A stretch of 64,000 nucleotides of DNA from Flavobacteriales bacterium (GTDB taxonomy: Bacteria; Bacteroidota; Bacteroidia; Flavobacteriales_F; PHOS-HE28): positions 310,001 through 374,000 of the forward strand of contig JADIYA010000001.1 in the NCBI GenBank assembly GCA_016705545.1, in the 5' to 3' direction. Positions within the stretch are counted from its first letter, which is position 1. Each line of letters starts with the position of its first letter. The position numbers were made by a program, and so were the translations under genes. Below the pieces are notes generated by a model. That model ran no database searches, was not told the DNA's origin, and saw nothing but the letters and a program-made list of their open reading frames with translations. Positions 1 to 8,600 of this stretch are shown piece by piece.

Positions 1-1
1 A

Positions 2-364
2 GCCGAGCAGGTGCGCGCCAACGATGCCGCAACGCCGCAAGCACCGGTGGATGAACTTCCTTATGGATTGGCTTGCTTGCCCATCGGCATGGCGGAATCG
101 CGCGATGCGCTGCACGTGATCGTCGCCATGCCTAATCCATTCCGCGCGCGAACAGAGCTTCACATCGATCGGGCCCTATCAGGAAACGCTGAGCTTCTGG
201 TGCACGATGGGCGCGGACGAATGGTGCTCCGGCAACCGATCGGCGCAGGTGACGCGGGCCGCATCATCTCATTGCGCACTGATTTGAGCGCGGGGCTCTA
301 CCGATGCACGCTGATGGAGCACGGGCGCGCGATCGCCGCGACCAAGCTCATTGCCCTGGACTAG
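2..364 (+). CDS. T9SS-sorted secreted protein, C-terminal part (partial)
   Basis: The reading frame is open from the window edge to a TAG stop, so only the last 120 residues are visible and the start lies upstream. The final ~80 residues look like a type A T9SS sorting domain: a PNPF motif, then a short beta-sandwich ending in a DLSAGLYRC turn and a final AATKLIALD strand. Such domains direct export through the type IX system and are cleaved or anchored at the cell surface. Nothing of the functional domain is in the window. The stop codon shares a CTAG tetranucleotide with the stop of the convergent gene on the other strand. Confidence 0.7.
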   Translation, partial: AEQVRANDAATPQAPVDELPYGLACLPIGMAESRDALHVIVAMPNPFRARTELHIDRALSGNAELLVHDGRGRMVLRQPIGAGDAGRIISLRTDLSAGLYRCTLMEHGRAIAATKLIALD

Positions 365-1464
365 AAACGGCCAAGCCTCGTGCTTGCATCTTCAGCGTAG
401 AAGCCCCCTTGCGCCGCGATCCGCGCGAAGGCCTCGCGCGCCGCATCGCGCTCGCCGAGCTTCTCCAGCGTGAGCGCGTGGTACCAGGCGGCCTCTTCGT
501 CGAAGACATCAACCGGATGCACGGCCGCGCGATGGAGCAGCACGCGTGCGCGCGGATGCATCCCCAGGTTATAGCTGCAAAGGCCCGCATAGAAGAGCGC
601 GTTGGCATCGTCGGGGTACTGCGACAGCACGAAGCGCAGGTCGTCGAGGCAGCCCTTGTGGTCGTTCTGAACGAACCGGCCCAGCGCATCGTCCATGAAG
701 CCCAGGTAGGTCATCATCACAGGTTTGTCAGCCGCGCGGGCCGAACCCGCATCGGCGAAACGCGCGGCAACTCCGGCATCGGATAATGCGAGCACGGGAT
801 CGGCCGTGTACAGCTCCTTCGGGTGGATGAGCTTCAAGTCGTGCAGGAACACGAGTTGCCGCGAAGCCTTCGCCTTGCGCACCACCAGTGGCTCTGCCGC
901 TTCCGCGCCGCGTTCGATGACGACCTCTCGCGGCGCCATCGGCTCAATGCTCCCCTCGCGCTCCAATCGCCTAGCGGGTTCGGCCAACCGCTGCAGCGCC
1001 GCCGGATTCACGTGCAGCGCCAGCGGCTCGTGACCGATGCGCAGCGATTCGGGCTGCTCCGATGCAGCAGCGATCTCCTCCGCGCGCATGGGCTCCATCG
1101 GTGCGGCTTCACGGATGGCACGATCCGACGCGGAGCCCGCAATGGCCTTCTCTTCCATCGGTACCGGCCAGTAATGCCAAATGGCCAGCAATGCGATCAC
1201 GGCGGTTGCGCCTGCCCACCACCATCGCGCAACCGCACCTCCCGCACGCGGCCGCAGGGCATCCAACTCCTTCAGGCCAGCTGCGGCACCCGGCATGCAC
1301 AAGCCGTCCACCGCATCGCGCACAAGTGCATCGGCCTCGATATGCTCCTCCACGGCGCGCCGGCGCCCGGGGTCGAGGCGGCCTTCGGCATAAGCCTGCA
1401 ATTCATCGCGCGAGAGCGGGCGGCGCGGGGCGAAGGGATCCGTATCAAGCGTTCTGGTCGGCAT
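361..1464 (-). CDS. Anti-sigma-like membrane protein with C-terminal TPR domain
   Basis: A 367-residue protein. Residues 15-55 (LSRDELQAYAEGRLD and the following helices) resemble the cytoplasmic sigma-binding helices of Bacteroidota anti-sigma factors. One membrane span follows at about 81-99 (WWWAGATAVIALLAIWHYW). A long variable region and a TPR-like helical pair at about 250-360 would lie in the periplasm. The gene overlaps the upstream sigma factor gene by 20 bases, so the two are translationally coupled. No zinc-binding HxxxCxxC motif is visible. Its architecture matches that of the protein at 41300-42025, which also follows a sigma gene, and this supports the anti-sigma role by analogy. 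The role itself is inferred, not shown. Confidence 0.65.
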   Translation of the reverse strand: MPTRTLDTDPFAPRRPLSRDELQAYAEGRLDPGRRRAVEEHIEADALVRDAVDGLCMPGAAAGLKELDALRPRAGGAVARWWWAGATAVIALLAIWHYWPVPMEEKAIAGSASDRAIREAAPMEPMRAEEIAAASEQPESLRIGHEPLALHVNPAALQRLAEPARRLEREGSIEPMAPREVVIERGAEAAEPLVVRKAKASRQLVFLHDLKLIHPKELYTADPVLALSDAGVAARFADAGSARAADKPVMMTYLGFMDDALGRFVQNDHKGCLDDLRFVLSQYPDDANALFYAGLCSYNLGMHPRARVLLHRAAVHPVDVFDEEAAWYHALTLEKLGERDAAREAFARIAAQGGFYAEDASTRLGRF

Positions 1465-2014
1465 GGCGAAGGAGCATGAGGCGCAGGTTGCGGCGGCCGT
1501 TCTGGAGGTGGCTGCGGACCTGCTCGATGGTGAAGCCCGTGCGGGCGGAGGTCTCGTGGTAGCTCAAGCGTTCAAGGTGGAAGTGGTTGATGCAGTCCCG
1601 CTGCGCATCATTGAGCCGTGCGATGGCGGCTTCGAGCTGCAGCAAGGGGGCTTCGCGCAGTACGGCATCTTCGGCGGTGTCGCTGATCAAGTCTTCCAAG
1701 TGCGCATCATCCAAGCGGGCATGGCGCCCTTCGCCGCGCAGGCTGATCAGGCAGCGGTTGCGCATCACGGTATGCACCCACGGACGGAAGTGCTCGACCT
1801 GATGCTTGGCAAGCAGTTGCGGCAATGATGCGAAGAGCTCCACCACTTGATCCTTGGCGCGATCGGGATCCTTCAGGTATTTCATGCCCACGCCGAAGAG
1901 CAGGTGCGCATAGCGGTCCCAGAGGGCAGCCAACGAAGGCTGGTGCCCGCCCTTGAAGGCGAGCACCAGATCCTCGTCCGTGCCTTGTGCGGCGGCTCTT
2001 CGGCGAAGCAGCAT
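1445..2014 (-). CDS. ECF-type RNA polymerase sigma factor
   Basis: A 189-residue protein with the two-domain layout of extracytoplasmic-function sigma factors. Region 2 is at about residues 25-95 (LWDRYAHLLFGVGMKYLKD, then a VHTVMRNRCL helix). Region 4, a helix-turn-helix, is at about 125-185 (LNDAQRDCINHFHLERLSY then TIEQVRSHLQNGRRNL). It should direct RNA polymerase to a small regulon. It lies 6 bases after a TonB-plug protein gene and overlaps the downstream anti-sigma-like gene, so the three form one operon. I found no copy of the GTTCAC/CGAT motif in front of this operon, so it may recognise a different promoter from the sigma factor at 42022-42618. Confidence 0.85.
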   Translation of the reverse strand: MLLRRRAAAQGTDEDLVLAFKGGHQPSLAALWDRYAHLLFGVGMKYLKDPDRAKDQVVELFASLPQLLAKHQVEHFRPWVHTVMRNRCLISLRGEGRHARLDDAHLEDLISDTAEDAVLREAPLLQLEAAIARLNDAQRDCINHFHLERLSYHETSARTGFTIEQVRSHLQNGRRNLRLMLLRHADQNA

Positions 2015-2020
2015 TGGTAA

Positions 2021-2773
2021 TCAGTCAAACGTATCGCCTTCTTCCTCTGTGCGCATCGCGGCCATGCGCCGGGCGTGCTGCACCATCTCCGCATAGCTCT
2101 TGGTCTCGATCACCACCACGCCACCGGTCACGTCGCCATAGCGCGCGGGAAGTCCGCCGGTATAGACGCTCACGCTGCTGATGGCCGAGGGCGGGATGCG
2201 GGGCACAGCTCCGCTGATCTTGATGCCATCGAGGAAGGTGGCCATGTTCTCGGTGCGCGAACCGCGGAAGTACAATCCGTCGCCGTTGGGTGCGGGAGTC
2301 ACGCCTGCGAAGGTCTTGCCCAGGAACTGGATCGGGTTGCGGATGTTGGGGTCCTTGGCGATCTCTTCGGCGAGGAGGGTCATTCGACTGGGGTCGTCGA
2401 TCTCGATCCGAGGCCTACGGTAGACGACCACCTCCGCGCCCTCAAGCTCGAAAGGCTTCATGCGCACATCGCGCAGGTAGGTGGCGCGATCGGGCACAAC
2501 CGCTTCCCCCGGCAATTCGATGGTCTGGCGACCGCTGAACGAGATGGTGATGGCGTATCGGCCCGGACTTAGCGGCTTCAGCACGAAGCGGCCATCCAGG
2601 TCGGTGGTGGTGCCGAATAATTCGCCGTTCACTCTGGTGTACACGTTAGCTGCGGGCAATGGTGAACCGTCGGTATCGAACACGCGCCCACGGACCTCGC
2701 CGAGGTTCTGGGCGCTGAGGCCGCCTGCGAGCGTCATGGCGCCAAGCAGGTGGAGGAAGGAATTGGTGCGCAT
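2021..2773 (-). CDS. Barrel-less TonB plug protein with carboxypeptidase-regulatory-like domain
   Basis: The start is placed at the ATG followed by a clean signal peptide (MRTNSFLHLLGAMTLAGGLSAQ); an upstream in-frame extension is not signal-like. Residues ~24-105 form a CarboxypepD_reg-like beta-sandwich (GEVRGRVFDTDGSPLPAANV). Residues ~120-235 form a TonB receptor plug, ending in the typical YTGGLPARYGDVTGG segment. The protein then stops at 250 residues with no beta-barrel, where SusC-type receptors continue for 600 or more residues. It cannot form a pore alone; it may be a periplasmic signalling or partner protein. It is the first gene of an operon with a sigma factor and an anti-sigma-like protein, reminiscent of TonB-receptor signalling to ECF factors. 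Full-length alternatives are excluded by the stop codon. Confidence 0.75.
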   Translation of the reverse strand: MRTNSFLHLLGAMTLAGGLSAQNLGEVRGRVFDTDGSPLPAANVYTRVNGELFGTTTDLDGRFVLKPLSPGRYAITISFSGRQTIELPGEAVVPDRATYLRDVRMKPFELEGAEVVVYRRPRIEIDDPSRMTLLAEEIAKDPNIRNPIQFLGKTFAGVTPAPNGDGLYFRGSRTENMATFLDGIKISGAVPRIPPSAISSVSVYTGGLPARYGDVTGGVVVIETKSYAEMVQHARRMAAMRTEEEGDTFD

Positions 2774-2846
2774 GATCGGAGTGTTTGCACATAGGATGCA
2801 GGGGACCGGCCGATTACACATGGGGCGTTGGATTCCGCTTCCGGAC

Positions 2847-2854
2847 TAAACTTG
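2847..2854 (+). promoter_or_regulatory. Bacteroidota-type -7 box (leaderless-like)
   Basis: TAAACTTG matches the TAnnTTTG consensus at five of six defined bases and ends 4 bases before the ATG at 2859, so a transcript starting there would be nearly leaderless. No convincing TTG element at -33 was identified. Confidence 0.35.
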
Positions 2855-2858
2855 CCCG

Positions 2859-3998
2859 ATGCCCCGCGTCTTCGTCTCCGGTTGCTTCGACCTGCTGCAT
2901 AGCGGGCACGTGGCCTTCCTGAAGAGCGCGGCGGAATACGGCGAGCTTCATGTGTGCATCGGCAGCGATGCGACCATCCATGCGCTGAAGAAGAGATGGA
3001 CGGTGAACGATGAGGAAGAGCGGAAGTACATGCTGGAGTCGTTGGCTTTCGTGCATCAGGTGCATATCGGCTCCGGTAGTGGCCAGATGGACTTCGTTCC
3101 CGAGTTCAAGCGCGTGAAGCCGGATGTGCTCGTGGTGAACAACGACGGGCATGCCGAAGCGAAGGCCGGGCTGTGCCGCGAACATGGGGTGCGTTATGTG
3201 GTTCTCGAACGCACACCGGCGCACGGGTTGAAGCCGCGCAGCACGACCGCCTTGCGCGAAGAGAGCACCATCCCCTTCCGCTTGGATCTCGCTGGGGGAT
3301 GGCTGGATCAACCCTTCGTGTCAAAGCATCATCCCGGCAGCGTGCTCACCATCAGTATCGAACCCACGCATGCCTTCACTGACCGCAGCGGCATGAGCAG
3401 CAGCACGCGGCGCAAGGCCATCGAGCTCTGGCGCACGCATCTGCCCGATGGCGACAGAGAGCAGCAGGCACGCATCCTCTTCAGCTACGAGAACCCGCCG
3501 GGCACCGTGGAGATCAGTGGTTCGCAGGACAGCATCGGCATCGTGTTCCCTGGGCTCAATCGACTCCACTATTCCGGGGGCTACTGGCCTGAGCGCATCG
3601 AGAGCGTGCAGGATGAAACCGTGCTCGCCTTCATCGAAGAACATCTGCAGCTGGTGCCCTTGTCGCCGCGCGATGAGAGCTTCAACGTACTGCAGGGCAC
3701 GCGCATCAATGCCCCTGGAGCGAGAACATTGGCCGATGCCGCCGACGATTGCTGGAGCGCCTTGCTCGCCAAGGATGCCAGCGCGTTCGGAAGTGCTTTC
3801 CGCCGTTCGTTCGAAGCGCAGGTGGCGATGTTCCCCAACATGGTGGATGATGGCATCCGTGCGACCATCGCAGCACATGCAGACAAAGCCCATGGCTGGA
3901 AGCTCAGCGGCGCGGGCGGTGGCGGTTACTTGATCCTCGTTCGAAAGGAACCGCTGCCGGGCACATTGCGCATCACGATCAGAAGAAGCGGTTGGTGA
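2859..3998 (+). CDS. Nucleotidyltransferase-GHMP kinase fusion (sugar activation)
   Basis: A 379-residue protein with two parts. Residues 1-135 are a cytidylyltransferase-like fold with the HSGH nucleotide-binding motif at 14-17 and an RSTTAL motif near 127-132 resembling the ISTT signature. From ~139 a GHMP-kinase-like region begins with RLDLAGGWLD (141-150), continues through SGMSSST (177-183, the phosphate-binding loop position) and ends with SGAGGGGY (350-357, motif 3). The kinase half is only ~240 residues, short for the family. It heads an operon with a FucP-type transporter and a mutarotase, so it may phosphorylate and nucleotide-activate an imported 6-deoxysugar such as fucose. This would parallel Bacteroides Fkp but with unrelated transferase type and reversed domain order. 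The substrate is not determined by sequence. Confidence 0.7.
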   Translation: MPRVFVSGCFDLLHSGHVAFLKSAAEYGELHVCIGSDATIHALKKRWTVNDEEERKYMLESLAFVHQVHIGSGSGQMDFVPEFKRVKPDVLVVNNDGHAEAKAGLCREHGVRYVVLERTPAHGLKPRSTTALREESTIPFRLDLAGGWLDQPFVSKHHPGSVLTISIEPTHAFTDRSGMSSSTRRKAIELWRTHLPDGDREQQARILFSYENPPGTVEISGSQDSIGIVFPGLNRLHYSGGYWPERIESVQDETVLAFIEEHLQLVPLSPRDESFNVLQGTRINAPGARTLADAADDCWSALLAKDASAFGSAFRRSFEAQVAMFPNMVDDGIRATIAAHADKAHGWKLSGAGGGGYLILVRKEPLPGTLRITIRRSGW

Positions 3999-4000
3999 CC

Positions 4001-5224
4001 ATGGGCAGCACATCGCAACGCACCGCCATCGCGCTCGTCACGAGCCTGTTCTTCCTGTGGGCGTTGGCGCACAACCTCAACCCCATCCTCATCCCGCACC
4101 TGAGGAAGGCGCTCCAGCTGAACGATATGCGCAGCGCGCTCGTGGACAGCGCCTTCTTCATCGCGTACTTCGTGATGGCCTTGCCTGCCGGAGCCTTGAT
4201 GAAGCGCTACGGATATCGCACGGGCATCGTGGGCGGTCTGCTGCTCTTCGCCACGGGCACCTTCCTCTTCTGGCCAGCGGCGACGATGCGCTCCTACCCC
4301 TTCTTCCTGAGCGCACTCTTCATCATCGCCAGTGGCCTCACCTTCCTGGAGACGGCCGCGAACCCGTACATCAGCGCGCTGGGCGATCCGGCCACGGCAC
4401 CACGCCGCTTGAATTTCGCGCAGGCCTTCAACGGACTTGGCGCCGCGCTAGCGGCTTGGTTCGGCGGGCGCTTCATTCTCAGCGGCAAGGAGCTGAGAGA
4501 TGAAGATTTGAAAGCCATGGCTCCGGATGCCATTGATGCCTATTTCACCAACGAGGCACTTGCCGTGCGCATTCCTTACCTGTTCATCGGGCTGGTGGTG
4601 CTGGTGGCCGCTGTTCTTTTCCTGCGCGCCCATCTGCCCGAGATCACTGAGGAGTCGAACGGCCAACAGCGCAACGCGAAGGCCTGGCAACGCTTGAAGC
4701 TCGGCGTAGTGGCGCAGTTCTGTTACGTAGGCGCGCAGGTGGGCGTGGCCAGCTTCTTCATCCGTTTTTCCGGACAGGTCGCGGGCATCGGCGAGCAGGA
4801 CGCCGCTTATTTGCTGAGCATCGGCCTGCTGCTCTTCATGGCCGGCAGGTTCATCGGAACGGCTTTGATGAAATGGCTCACTGCCGCGAGGCTCCTTGCA
4901 TTGTGCGCCGTGGCGAACCTTGTTCTCATCGCAGTAGCGGTCACCGCAGGTGGCTACATCTCCGTTGGCGCATTGCTCGGCGTGGAACTCTTCATGAGCA
5001 TCATGTTCCCCACGATCTTCTCGCTCAGCATCGCGGGGCTGGGACGCGACACCAAGTTGGGAAGTTCCTTGCTGGTAATGAGCATCGTAGGCGGGGCAGT
5101 TGTTCCGCCGATCATGGGAGCCATCAGCGACAGCAATGGTATCCAGTTCGCGTACATCGCGCCAATGGCTTGCTTCATGGTGGTGCTGCTCTTCGCTCGC
5201 AAAGTGGAACACCAACGCGCATGA
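4001..5224 (+). CDS. fucP: FucP-family sugar:proton symporter (MFS)
   Basis: A 407-residue inner-membrane major facilitator protein with about 12 hydrophobic segments. It has the family-typical N-terminus (ALVTSLFFLWALAHNLNPIL) and the signature FLETAANPYISALGDP, followed by RLNFAQAFNGLG, both characteristic of the L-fucose permease/GluP group. The ATG at 4001 is preferred over an upstream TTG at 3992 that would overlap the previous gene's stop. It should import L-fucose or a similar sugar with protons. It sits directly between the kinase fusion (2 bases upstream) and the mutarotase (ATGA overlap downstream), so one operon handles import, anomer conversion and activation of the same sugar. 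Related family members carry glucose or galactose, so the exact sugar is uncertain. Confidence 0.85.
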   Translation: MGSTSQRTAIALVTSLFFLWALAHNLNPILIPHLRKALQLNDMRSALVDSAFFIAYFVMALPAGALMKRYGYRTGIVGGLLLFATGTFLFWPAATMRSYPFFLSALFIIASGLTFLETAANPYISALGDPATAPRRLNFAQAFNGLGAALAAWFGGRFILSGKELRDEDLKAMAPDAIDAYFTNEALAVRIPYLFIGLVVLVAAVLFLRAHLPEITEESNGQQRNAKAWQRLKLGVVAQFCYVGAQVGVASFFIRFSGQVAGIGEQDAAYLLSIGLLLFMAGRFIGTALMKWLTAARLLALCAVANLVLIAVAVTAGGYISVGALLGVELFMSIMFPTIFSLSIAGLGRDTKLGSSLLVMSIVGGAVVPPIMGAISDSNGIQFAYIAPMACFMVVLLFARKVEHQRA

Positions 5225-5556
5225 TGGACTGCTACGCCCTCGACCTGAAGGACGACCCCGCGCTTATCGCAGAGTACGACCGCTGGCACCGCAATGTGTG
5301 GCCCGAGGTGCTGGAGCATCTGCGCACACAGGGCATCACGCGCTGCACCATGCACCGAACCGGCAACCGCCTGTTCATGATGGTGGAGAGCAGCACCGGC
5401 GCAGCAACCGATGGCGGAGCTTCGCCACTTCCGCCTCGTGTTCAGGAGTGGGAGGAACTCATGTCCACCTTCCAGCAGTCCTTGCCCTTCGCGCGACCCG
5501 GTGAGAAGTGGCTGCGGATGGAGCGGATCTTCGAGTGGGAGTCGGAAGGGCGGTAG
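5221..5556 (+). CDS. L-rhamnose/L-fucose-type mutarotase (DUF718 family)
   Basis: A 111-residue protein of the L-rhamnose mutarotase family, a small dimeric ferredoxin-like fold that interconverts alpha and beta anomers of 6-deoxy-hexoses. Family-typical features are the N-terminal CYALDLKDD strand, the IAEYDRWHRNVWPEV helix with its conserved His and Trp, the LFMMVE strand and the closing EKWLRMERIFEWE. The start codon overlaps the stop of the permease gene as ATGATGA, with two possible ATGs one codon apart. The family name refers to rhamnose, but the neighbouring FucP-type permease and GHMP kinase suggest the substrate here could be L-fucose. Confidence 0.85.
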   Translation: MMDCYALDLKDDPALIAEYDRWHRNVWPEVLEHLRTQGITRCTMHRTGNRLFMMVESSTGAATDGGASPLPPRVQEWEELMSTFQQSLPFARPGEKWLRMERIFEWESEGR

Positions 5557-5572
5557 CTTCGCGCCGTTCCTG

Positions 5573-5604
5573 AACCCGATGCCCGCAATGTGCGGCATTG
5601 GGTT
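5573..5604 (+). terminator. Hairpin terminator after the sugar operon
   Basis: A long stem pairs AACCC at 5573-5577 with GGGTT at 5600-5604 and continues inward (GATGCC with GGCATT, one bulged C, GCA with TGC) around an ATG loop. A short T-rich stretch (CATTTTGG) follows. It lies between the mutarotase stop and the mfd start. Confidence 0.55.
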
Positions 5605-5622
5605 TCGGGCATTTTGGCTTCC

Positions 5623-8600
5623 ATGAGTTTGACCTCCCTCCCCGACCTCCTCTCCCTCTTCCGCAATGATGCGCGTGTGGCGCGGGTCGCTGAAGGCTTG
5701 CAACCGGCGAACGCACGCGTGCAGATCGCCGGCACCATCGGTTCGTCGCAGGCGCTGATCGCTGCATCGGTCATCGACCGCATGAAGGGCGTGCATGTGT
5801 TCGTGCTCACGGACAAGGAAGAGGCGGCGTACTTCATCAATGACCTGGAGGCCCTGCGCGGCAAGGACAAGGATATACGTAATGCGAAGAAGGATGAAGA
5901 CATGCTCTTCTACCCTGCGCCGTCACGGTCGCCATACGATCCGGATGGCCACCACGATGGTGAACGGGTGAGCCGCACGGAAGTGCTGGAGGTGCTGATG
6001 AGGAAGCCGGCGCATCTGGTCATCGTGACGTATCCGGAGGCGCTGGTACCGCTGGTGGTTGGCCAGGAGGTGATGCAGAAGAACACCCTGTCGATCAAGC
6101 GCAGCGAGGAACTGCCGATCGACACGCTGGAGGAATGGCTGCACGAGACCGGCTTCACCCGCGTGGAGTTCGTGTACGAGCCGGGGCAGTTCAGCGTGCG
6201 CGGCGGCATCGTGGACGTGTTCAGCTACGGCAGCGACAAGCCCTACCGCATCGAGCTCTATGGCGATACCGTGGAAAGCGTGCGCCGCTTCGACCCGCAG
6301 GATCAGTTGACCGTGGAGCGACTTGCCGAAGCGGTGATCGTGCCGGATCTCCAGGATGAGGATGCTGCGCGCCAACAACTCTTCTTCGCGCAATTGCCGG
6401 AGAACGCCACTATCTGGTTGCGCGATCTGCAAGCGATCGGTGATGCGGCTACGAAGCAATTGAAGCTGCTCGGTGAGGCCTACGAGCGACTTCCCGACAA
6501 GGACAAGCATCCGACCCCGGCTGATCTGCTCGCAACCGATGGTGCGTTGATCAAAGGCCTGCTCGGCTTCCGCAAGATCTTCTGGAAGAGCACCGTCGCG
6601 CCAGAAGCCACGAAGCAGCACGCGGATGTAGTTGTCGACTTCCAGCAACGTCCGCAACCAACGTTCGCGAAAGAATTCAAGGTCCTCAGCGGCGACCTGC
6701 ACAACAAGCAGAACGCGGGCTACACGAACCTGATCGCGTGCAACAGCGCGAAGCAGAGCGAGCGCCTCTACTCCATCTTCAACGACATGGAGCATGAGGT
6801 GGCCTTCACGCCGCTGGTGCTCGACCTGCACGAAGGCTTCATCGATCCCGAGCTGAAGCTGGCGCTCTACACCGACCACCAGATCTTCGAGCGCTACCAC
6901 CGCTTCCGGCTGAAGGAGGGTTTCCGCAAGAACTCGCAGGCGCTCACGCTGAAGGAGCTGACGCAACTGAAACCCGGCGACCTGGTGGTACACATCGACC
7001 ATGGCGTGGGTGTGTTCAGCGGACTGGAGAAGATCGATGCGGGCGGCTCGATGCAGGAAGCGATCCGATTGATCTACCGCGACAACGACATCCTCTATGT
7101 GGGCATCCACAGCCTGCACCGCGTGAGCAAATACAGCGGCGAGGAAGCAGGAGGCGCACCGAATGTGAGCAAGCTCGGCAGTCCGGCGTGGAAGAACCTG
7201 AAGGAGCGCACGAAGGCGAAGGTGAAGGCGCTGGCCTTCAATCTGATCAAGCTCTACGCGCAACGCAAGAGCAAACCGGGCTTCGCATTCCAGCCGGACA
7301 ACTACCTGCAGCACGAGTTGGAGGCCAGCTTCATCTACGAGGACACGCCCGACCAGTTGAAGGCCACGCAGGACGTGAAGCGCGACATGGAGAAGGCCAC
7401 GCCGATGGACCGCTTGGTCTGCGGGGATGTGGGCTTCGGCAAGACGGAAGTCGCGATACGCGCCGCGTTCAAATCGGTGTGCGACAGCAAGCAGGTAGCG
7501 GTGCTGGTGCCGACAACGATCCTTGCGCTGCAACACTGCAAGAGCTTCGCGGCCCGCATGAAGGGCCTGCCCGTTCGTGTGGACTACATCAACCGGTTCC
7601 GCAGCAGCGCACAGCAGACGCAGATCCTCAAGGACCTCAAGGAAGGGAAGATCGACATCCTCATCGGCACGCACCGGCTGGTGAGCAAGGACGTGGTGTA
7701 CAAGGATCTCGGCCTGCTGATCATCGACGAAGAGCAGAAGTTCGGGGTGAACGTGAAGGACAAGTTGAAGACGCTGCGCGCCACGGTGGACACGCTCACG
7801 CTCACCGCCACGCCGATCCCGCGCACGTTGCAGTTCAGCCTCATGGGCGCGCGCGACCTCAGCATCATCAGCACGCCGCCGCCGAACCGCTATCCGGTGA
7901 GCACGATGCTGCAACCGTACGATGAAGTGACGATCCGCGGCGCGATCGAATACGAGCTTTCACGCGGCGGCCAGGTGTACTTCCTGCACGACAAGGTGAA
8001 GAACATCGAGTTCATCGCCGACATGATCCGCAAGCTGGTGCCCGGCGCGCGCGTGGGCGTGGGCCACGGACAGCTGGAAGGCCACAAGCTGGAGGAGGTG
8101 ATGCTCGACTTCATCGAAGGCAATACCGATGTGCTTGTCTGCACCACCATCGTGGAGAACGGGCTGGACATCCCGAACGCCAACACCATCATCGTCAACG
8201 AGGCGCAGAACTTCGGCCTCAGCGATCTGCACCAGTTGCGCGGTCGTGTGGGCCGCAGCAACAAGAAGGCCTACTGCTATCTGCTCGCGCCGAGTCCGCA
8301 CCTGCTGCCCGACCTGTCGCGCAAGCGCCTGCAAGCGATCGAGCAGTTCAGCGACCTCGGCAGCGGCATCCACATCGCCATGAAGGACCTGGACATCCGT
8401 GGCGCGGGCGACCTGCTCGGCGCGGAACAGAGCGGCTTCATCAACGACATCGGCTTCGAGACCTACCACAAGATCCTGGAGGAGGCCGTGCGCGAACTGA
8501 AGTCCGAGCACTTCGCGGAGCTCTTCGAGGACCGCCAGCTCGCACGCGGCGGCACACGCGACCAGAGCGACGACTGCATCATCGAGACCGACCTCACCAT

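Noticed and set aside
2774..2821. Upstream extension of the plug-protein gene to 2821
   Set aside because: The extension is not signal-like, while the internal ATG begins a clean signal peptide.
5923..7914. Long minus-strand reading frame antisense to mfd
   Set aside because: Low-complexity His/Ala/Val/Gln composition typical of the shadow of a GC-rich gene; the plus strand is unambiguous Mfd.
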